NCBI RefSeq assembly: GCF_006443685.1
Contig: NZ_VFYP01000007.1
Location: 62,001 to 126,000, forward strand
DNA length: 64,000 nucleotides
DNA from: Rhizobium glycinendophyticum
GTDB lineage: Bacteria > Pseudomonadota > Alphaproteobacteria > Rhizobiales > Rhizobiaceae
Direction of reading: 5' to 3'
Each line of letters opens with the position of its first letter. The first letter of the stretch is position 1. Shown piece after piece: positions 59,270-64,000 of this stretch. A program made the position numbers and the translations under genes. The notes below the pieces were generated by a model. It had not been told where the DNA came from, searched no databases, and saw only the letters and a program-made list of their open reading frames with translations.

Positions 59270-60718
59270 ATGGATCGCTTTGCAGAAATCATGATGACTG
59301 TGCTCGAATGTGAGGGCGGCTACGTCGACAATCCGTTTGACAATGGTGGCCCCACAAACTTCGGGATCACCCATAAGGATCTCGCAGCCTGGCGCGGATC
59401 GGCCAGCGTGACGCCCGCTGAGGTCAAGGCAATGACGAAATCCGAAGCCGTAGAGATATATCGCAAGCGATACTGGGGCAGGATCTGCGGGGACCGCCTC
59501 CCTATGCCGGTGGATTTCGTCGTTATGGACGGCGCGGTCAACCACGGCGTGGCAGGCATGCTTCGAATGCTGGAGACCGCGGCAGAGCTCTCATTGTCGG
59601 ATACGCTTTCGGAGACCGATCTCGCAGCCATTGCAGCCCGCGCACACAATGACAAGACGGCGGTCGAACTTGCCGTCGCACTCGCTGAAGCTCGCAAGAA
59701 ACGCTATCTTGGCCATGAAGATGCTGCGCATTTTATCAAGGGATGGCGCAACAGGCTGAACGCGGTGATGGCAGCTGCTTTGAAGCCCTACGCAGTCACC
59801 TGGACCTTTGATGGCGGTCTATTGGGAAACGCAGAACCCGGCGCGTCCAAGCCCCTCGAAGAAACGCCAGTTACCAGCCTGATGCAATCGACAATCAGCG
59901 ACGAAGATCTCCAGCGCGCTTTGCAGACAGCTGGTCTCTACGGTGCGGGAATTGACGGAATGTTTGGCGAGAAGTCGGTCGCCGGCATGAATGCATGGCT
60001 TTCCAAGCGATCCGAAGAAGTGTCCACCGGCTGGCAGTCTTGGTCTGTCGCACGCCGCAAGACCGCGCTTGGCCAGTTGCTGTGTAAGGACCTCGGCATT
60101 GATACGGGTCGTGTCGACGGACTTTACGGACAACAGACACGTGCGGCATTCGAGGCCTTCAATCTTTTGAAGGCTGGGCATCCTCTGGAAACGTGGCGCG
60201 ATGAGATCAATGACGCCGCCGCAAAGGCGCCACCTGCGCCTGCCGTCAACACCGTCTGGCCACGCCAATCGGAGGTTCCCAACTTCTTCGGCTCCCCATG
60301 CCAGCCCTCGATGAAGCGCCTTGAGCTTCCATACAAGATGCGCATTGCCTGGGACCTGAAGAAGGAGATTGCCGGCTTTATGATCCATGAAAAAGTGCAT
60401 GACAGTGCGGCCCGCGTCTTTGACAAGATCTGGAAACATTACGGCGAGGCGGGGGTTCGCGAGATCGGCGTGGATCTTTTCGGCGGCTGCTATAATTGCA
60501 GAAAAATGAAGGGCGGCTCTTCATGGTCCATGCACTCATGGGCGATCGCGATCGATTTTGATCCGGCACGCAATCAACTGAAGTGGAGCCACCTTCACGC
60601 TCGCCTTGCCAAGCCCGATGCCACAAAATTCTGGGAGTTCTGGGAGGAAGAGGGCTGGCTGAGCCTTGGGCGCGCCCGCGATTTCGACTGGATGCATGTC
60701 CAGGCCGCAAGGCTTTGA
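59270..60718 (+). CDS. Bifunctional peptidoglycan hydrolase: GH108 lysozyme plus M15-type peptidase
   Basis: 482 residues. Residues 1-170 are a GH108 N-acetylmuramidase with the catalytic Glu in ECEGGYVDNPFDNGGPTNFG (E15) and its PG_binding_3-like tail. Two peptidoglycan-binding repeats follow (GLYGAGIDGMFGEKSV about 225; GRVDGLYGQQTRAAF about 285). The end is an M15 VanY-like carboxypeptidase: SMHSWAIAID (H422, D429) and WMH (H476) are the zinc ligands; the usual Gly of SxHxxGxAxD is Ala425. No signal peptide is present, as in phage endolysins. AAGGAGG stands ahead of the ATG. Neighbours show no phage structural genes. Confidence 0.85.
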   Translation: MDRFAEIMMTVLECEGGYVDNPFDNGGPTNFGITHKDLAAWRGSASVTPAEVKAMTKSEAVEIYRKRYWGRICGDRLPMPVDFVVMDGAVNHGVAGMLRMLETAAELSLSDTLSETDLAAIAARAHNDKTAVELAVALAEARKKRYLGHEDAAHFIKGWRNRLNAVMAAALKPYAVTWTFDGGLLGNAEPGASKPLEETPVTSLMQSTISDEDLQRALQTAGLYGAGIDGMFGEKSVAGMNAWLSKRSEEVSTGWQSWSVARRKTALGQLLCKDLGIDTGRVDGLYGQQTRAAFEAFNLLKAGHPLETWRDEINDAAAKAPPAPAVNTVWPRQSEVPNFFGSPCQPSMKRLELPYKMRIAWDLKKEIAGFMIHEKVHDSAARVFDKIWKHYGEAGVREIGVDLFGGCYNCRKMKGGSSWSMHSWAIAIDFDPARNQLKWSHLHARLAKPDATKFWEFWEEEGWLSLGRARDFDWMHVQAARL

Positions 60719-61136
60719 GGGTTTAGCCCACTCCCGTTACCATGGCGCAAGCCGGTCCGAAGGTCAAACCACGAGACAAATCCTCGTGGCAGTGACGGCT
60801 ACTTGAGGTGAGAGCCAGGACCGGCTGCTCCCAGCCAAGTTTCAGGAAGGTGTCAAGAAGATCGAAGCTGATCGCGAGAAACGAACAGGCTTGAAGAGTG
60901 ATGTGGGCGCAAGGCTAACGCTCTTCAGCGTGCCACTTCACACGATGGTTGCAACTGGAGATCGCCCGCGCTTGCCCAAGGCTGATACTGACGCGGCCGC
61001 TTGATCGGAGTGAGCCGCTCTTGCAGAGGATCCCACCCAGAGGAGACAGAGGGATCCCTTTGCGAAAAGCAGCATCGCTTTTCCAGCAGAATCTTAAGGA
61101 TCGAATGCTGAAATAGCCCGAAAGGGAGACTGCAGC
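60719..61136. other. Hairpin-rich intergenic region
   Basis: 418 bases without a gene but with several inverted repeats: AGCCGGTCC/GGACCGGCT (60750-60758 and 60818-60826) enclosing CCACGAG/CTCGTGG (60769-60789), GGATCCC/GGGATCC (61028-61057) and GAAAAGC/GCTTTTC (61064-61083). A ribosome binding site for the FecR gene ends the region. Confidence 0.6.
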
Positions 61137-61796
61137 ATGCGCTTTATGATTTTGACGATCCTCTGTCTCGTTATGACGACCTTCGCCAATCAGCTCTCTG
61201 CAACAGACTATTCGTGGGTGGCGGCCAAGGCGACCAGACAAGTAGCCTACACCACCGACAACGAGAACTGGATCCCGCTTCGTACTGGCATGGCAGTGCC
61301 CGACAAGGCCTGGATTTCAACGGGGCCCCGGGGAAGACTTGAACTGAAGCGTGGCGTGGAGCGCATCATCTACCAGCCAAATACGCTTGCTGCGATCCAC
61401 ACTCAAGGGGATGATCACGCCCGAAAGACCGAGATTATTCAGCAGATCGGCGAACTGAACCTCGAGATCGAGAGGCGGGCACGTCCTCATACGACTGTAC
61501 AGACACCCTTTTTGGCGGCGGTAGTGAAGGGTACGCAGTTCAAGGTGACGGTCGGGACGTCAGATTCAGCCGTCAGTGTCGACAGAGGGCTCGTGCAGGT
61601 CACGAGTTTCAGCAGCGGCGAGCGCAGCAATCTTGGTGCCGGCCAAGGCGCACGCGTTGGAGCATCCGGAATGAAGGTCGACGGCGCCTTCAATAAACCG
61701 ACAATCACCCATGTCTCGCCATCGAAAGCGCTGGTTCCAGCTGTCGACGCAATGGTCGGCGCCCCATCGATCCCACCAGGTGCCACGCCGCCATGA
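61137..61796 (+). CDS. Secreted FecR-domain protein
   Basis: 219 residues. A signal peptide (MRFMILTILCLVMTTFANQL) precedes a FecR-type periplasmic domain: VPDKAWISTGPRGRLELKRG, FLAAVVKGTQFKVTVG and SVDRGLVQVTSF are its characteristic beta-strand motifs. The gene lacks the membrane anchor of FecR anti-sigma factors and no sigma factor is near. In rhizobia such proteins often lie beside CHASE2-domain cyclases, but none is found here. The last residues (APSIPPGATPP) run into the broken glycosyltransferase frame, so the C-terminus may be altered. GGGAG precedes the ATG. Confidence 0.82.
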   Translation: MRFMILTILCLVMTTFANQLSATDYSWVAAKATRQVAYTTDNENWIPLRTGMAVPDKAWISTGPRGRLELKRGVERIIYQPNTLAAIHTQGDDHARKTEIIQQIGELNLEIERRARPHTTVQTPFLAAVVKGTQFKVTVGTSDSAVSVDRGLVQVTSFSSGERSNLGAGQGARVGASGMKVDGAFNKPTITHVSPSKALVPAVDAMVGAPSIPPGATPP

Positions 61797-61998
61797 CAAT
61801 GCACGGCGCGCAGAAGAGACCGGAGTCGGCAAGAAGCTCAACCGTTACGACTGGTCAGACGAAGAACTGGAAAGGGTGATCGCTGATCTGCTCGAAGACA
61901 CAGTCATGAAGAGCCGGCTGATAGAGAACGCGAAAAAAATGCAAGCATTTGCCGGCGCGAAACGCGCGGCGGAAGCCATACTCAAAGTGGCCGGGTGA
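61786..61998 (+). pseudogene. C-terminal remnant of a UDP-sugar glycosyltransferase (UGT/MGT type)
   Basis: About 70 codons that read like the end of a macrolide/UDP-glycosyltransferase: HDNARRAEETGVGKKLNRY, then SDEELERVIADLLEDTVM and AKKMQAFAGAKRAAEAILKV. In whole enzymes this follows the donor-binding part with a DQ-N-A-R motif; here everything before it is missing and replaced by the FecR gene in another frame. No start codon of its own makes sense. The remnant indicates a recombination or deletion junction near 61790. Confidence 0.7.
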
Positions 61999-62042
61999 AC
62001 ACACGGGGCAAATTCGCCCAGAGGCAAAAAAGCGGGGGACCG

Positions 62043-63533
62043 ATGAAACAGAACCTCTTCATTGACGGACAGTGGCAGGCACCGGTTCGGGGCGGCACTT
62101 TCGATGTGGTCGACCCGGCAACCGAACTCGTCATACATCAGGCACCTGCGGGGACGACTGAAGACATCGAAAAGGCGGTCAAAGCCGCCCGCCACGCGTT
62201 TGACACCGGCCCCTGGCCGCGCATGAGCGGGCGTGAACGGGCGAGCTATCTGCGCGCAATCTCCCAGATCATTCTCGCCCGGAAACAGGAACTCGGTCGC
62301 CTCGAAGTCCTCGACAACGGCAAGCCGCTGCCCGAAGCCGTCTGGGACATGGAAGATGCCGCCGGCTGCTTTGCCTATTATGCGGGGCTTGCGGAAGAAA
62401 TGGACGCAAAGCCGGAGGAGACCGTTCCGCTCAGTGATGCCCGCTTTTCCAGCAAGGTGGTGCGCGAACCGATCGGTGTCGCCGGCGCCATCATTCCTTG
62501 GAACTACCCGCTGCTGATGGCGAGCTGGAAAGTGGCGCCGGCGCTTGCCGCCGGCTGCACCATGGTCTTGAAACCGTCAGAGCTCACGCCACTTACGGCC
62601 CTTGAACTCGCAGGCATTGCGGAAGAAGTCGGTTTGCCGGCTGGCGTGCTCAACGTCGTGACCGGCATGGGGCCTGACGCAGGAAAGCCGCTCTCGGAAC
62701 ATCCTCAAATCGACAAGCTCGCCTTTACCGGTTCGGTCCCAACGGGCTCACGGATCATGGCGGCGGCCGCCCGCGACATCAAGAATGTCAGTCTGGAGCT
62801 TGGCGGCAAGTCGCCCTTCGTCGTCTTTGCAGACAGCGATATCGAAAAAGCTGTCGAGTGGATTATGTTCGGCATCTTCTGGAACCAGGGTCAGGTCTGC
62901 TCGGCGACCTCCCGCGTTCTGGTCGAGGAAAGTTTTTACCCTGCCCTTCTCGAACGCCTCGTCGGAGAGACCGCAAAAATCCGCATCGGCAACGGTCTTG
63001 TCGACGGCACCCTGCTCGGGCCTCTCGTCTCAAAGGGTCAGTATGACAAGGTGCTCGCCATGATCGAGCGCGCTCGAAGCGAGGGTGCGACCATCGCCTA
63101 TGGGGGTAAGCGACCGGTTGGCATGGAAACCGGCTTTTTTCTGGAGCCGACGATCCTGACAGACATGGCGGAGGACAGTTTCATCTGGCGCGAGGAGATC
63201 TTTGCGCCCGTCGTCTGCATCAAGCCCTTCAAGAACGAGGACGATGCCATCCGCATGGCCAATGACAGCCGCTTTGGCCTGGCGGCCGCAGTCATGTCGA
63301 AAGATAGGAAGCGCTGCGAACGCGTCGCGCGTGCATTTCGCGCTGGCATTGTCTGGATCAACTGCTCCCAGCCCACATTCACAGAAGCCCCCTGGGGCGG
63401 CTACAAGCAGTCAGGCATTGGCAGAGAGCTTGGGATCTGGGGGCTCAACAACTACCTGGAGGTCAAGCAGATCACCTCATTTGACAGTGAGGACGCCTGG
63501 GGCTGGTATCTGAAGCCGGATGATCGGCCCTAG
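62043..63533 (+). CDS. Aldehyde dehydrogenase (BetB-like)
   Basis: 496 residues. All motifs are intact: IPWNYPLLMASWKVAPALAA, FTGSVPTGSRIM, LELGGKSPFVVFADSDI with the general-base Glu, GQVCSATSR with the catalytic Cys and EEIFAPVVCIKPF. It is closest in look to betaine-aldehyde and plant aminoaldehyde dehydrogenases (WKVAPALAAGCTMVLKPSELTPL), but no betA or betC is next to it. ATG with GGGGG upstream, 44 bases after the glycosyltransferase remnant; it may once have been in one operon with the intact glycosyltransferase. Substrate unknown. Confidence 0.88.
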   Translation: MKQNLFIDGQWQAPVRGGTFDVVDPATELVIHQAPAGTTEDIEKAVKAARHAFDTGPWPRMSGRERASYLRAISQIILARKQELGRLEVLDNGKPLPEAVWDMEDAAGCFAYYAGLAEEMDAKPEETVPLSDARFSSKVVREPIGVAGAIIPWNYPLLMASWKVAPALAAGCTMVLKPSELTPLTALELAGIAEEVGLPAGVLNVVTGMGPDAGKPLSEHPQIDKLAFTGSVPTGSRIMAAAARDIKNVSLELGGKSPFVVFADSDIEKAVEWIMFGIFWNQGQVCSATSRVLVEESFYPALLERLVGETAKIRIGNGLVDGTLLGPLVSKGQYDKVLAMIERARSEGATIAYGGKRPVGMETGFFLEPTILTDMAEDSFIWREEIFAPVVCIKPFKNEDDAIRMANDSRFGLAAAVMSKDRKRCERVARAFRAGIVWINCSQPTFTEAPWGGYKQSGIGRELGIWGLNNYLEVKQITSFDSEDAWGWYLKPDDRP

Positions 63534-63601
63534 GTCGATCCAAGGTCAAAATCAACGCCCCCAGGCCGGGTGAGTGTTCGTAATGCCGCAAGGATTGGCG
63601 A

Positions 63602-63766
63602 TCAGCGATCATCCCCAACTGCGTCATCAAAGCGCCCCATCCTCGGCCGACGCGAAACTGTGCCGGCCACGTGTTCAGGGTCCTCCCGCTGATAAGGCTG
63701 GCGTTCCGGCTCGATGATGCGCCACTCACGTTCGAGCCGTGCAAAAAAGCTGTTCGATAACCTCAT
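63602..63766 (-). CDS. Small protein, possibly real
   Basis: 54 residues (MRLSNSFFARLEREWRIIEP, then many Arg and Glu). GGAGGG lies 5 bases before the ATG, which is the main support. No family recognised; the C-terminus is Arg-rich and could be chance. The flanking sequence from 63767 to the right edge shows no gene. Confidence 0.4.
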   Translation of the reverse strand: MRLSNSFFARLEREWRIIEPERQPYQREDPEHVAGTVSRRPRMGRFDDAVGDDR

Positions 63767-64000
63767 GAGAGACCCTCCAAGTTTTCCAAGTCCCGCTTCA
63801 GGTAACAACACATGACCTAATCAAACTTTAACCGGCGATAACATTCGACTGGTATGACTTTGCGAACAGGATGCGCCAAGTTTTTGTTGAGACCATTTCT
63901 GGGGTCAAAATGTCGCCGGGCCCGACCGAGAATAGGTCAAATTCTCTCGAATGCAGGCGGGACGACTTGGCCCATAAGGAGCAGACTGGCCCACGATCTA

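Noticed and set aside
59270..60718. Prophage as the source of the peptidoglycan hydrolase
   Set aside because: No capsid, tail, terminase, integrase or attachment sites are present nearby; only the enzyme type is phage-like.

Overview
This window looks like part of a secondary replicon (plasmid or chromid) of an alphaproteobacterium in the Rhizobiaceae (Agrobacterium/Rhizobium/Ensifer type). The main evidence is a complete repABC replication and partition operon on the minus strand (about 49.1-53.0 kb), which is typical of that group. The DNA also appears GC-rich, and several catabolic gene sets (udh-kdgD-gci-gli, ocd, pobA-pobR) closely resemble those known from Agrobacterium. No rRNA, tRNA, CRISPR array or intact insertion sequence was recognised.

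Layout, left to right. 0-7.2 kb: the tail of a winged-helix-like protein, an acyl-CoA thioesterase, and a minus-strand group of flavin reductase, LLM-class flavin monooxygenase and a NitT/TauT-type ABC importer with a divergent TetR regulator. This looks like uptake and oxidative cleavage of an unknown small organic compound. 6.6-13.9 kb: a GntR regulator divergent from an NRAMP-like carrier, pxpA, a DUF1445 protein, a fused pxpB-pxpC and a fused biotin carboxylase-biotin carrier protein, forming a 5-oxoproline (or lactam) operon with its own carboxylation machinery. 13.9-15 kb: a PIN-toxin/Phd-antitoxin pair and a CsbD stress protein. 15.2-22.3 kb: hydroxycinnamate degradation (CoA ligase, hydratase-lyase, aromatic aldehyde dehydrogenase, MarR regulator) beside pobA-pobR, a route from p-coumarate to protocatechuate.

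22.3-31.6 kb is the most unusual block. It holds a sulfatase-fold membrane enzyme, an LPG-synthase-type membrane protein, a CDP-alcohol phosphotransferase, a GTP cyclohydrolase II with a non-standard N-terminus, a medium-chain dehydrogenase, a 6-pyruvoyl-tetrahydropterin-synthase-fold protein lacking its catalytic residues, a GT4 glycosyltransferase, a methyltransferase, a RibD-type reductase and a cytochrome b561. Together they suggest a GTP-derived (pterin- or pyrimidine-like) compound that is reduced, methylated, glycosylated and perhaps attached to a lipid. I know of no description of such a pathway.

31.9-35.4 kb: a type I secretion ABC transporter and adaptor without a visible substrate. 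35.6-44 kb: a DUF427 protein, then a galacturonate/galactarate pathway (uronate dehydrogenase, galactaro-lactone isomerase and cycloisomerase, keto-deoxy-glucarate dehydratase) with a TRAP transporter and a FadR-type regulator. 44.2-48.4 kb: ornithine cyclodeaminase, a YdeP-like molybdopterin oxidoreductase and a secreted SH3-like protein. 48.5-53.0 kb: recX overlapping repC, a candidate countertranscribed RNA between repC and repB, then repB and repA.

53-64 kb is a patchwork with long non-coding stretches: a LuxR-type regulator, a small DUF6894-like protein, a soluble PAS-PAS chemoreceptor, and a three-gene group (membrane protein, fused lysozyme/carboxypeptidase, FecR-domain protein). That group runs directly into the C-terminal remnant of a broken glycosyltransferase, followed by an aldehyde dehydrogenase. 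Starts were chosen by eye from ribosome binding sites. All functional calls come from reading the protein sequences without database searches.
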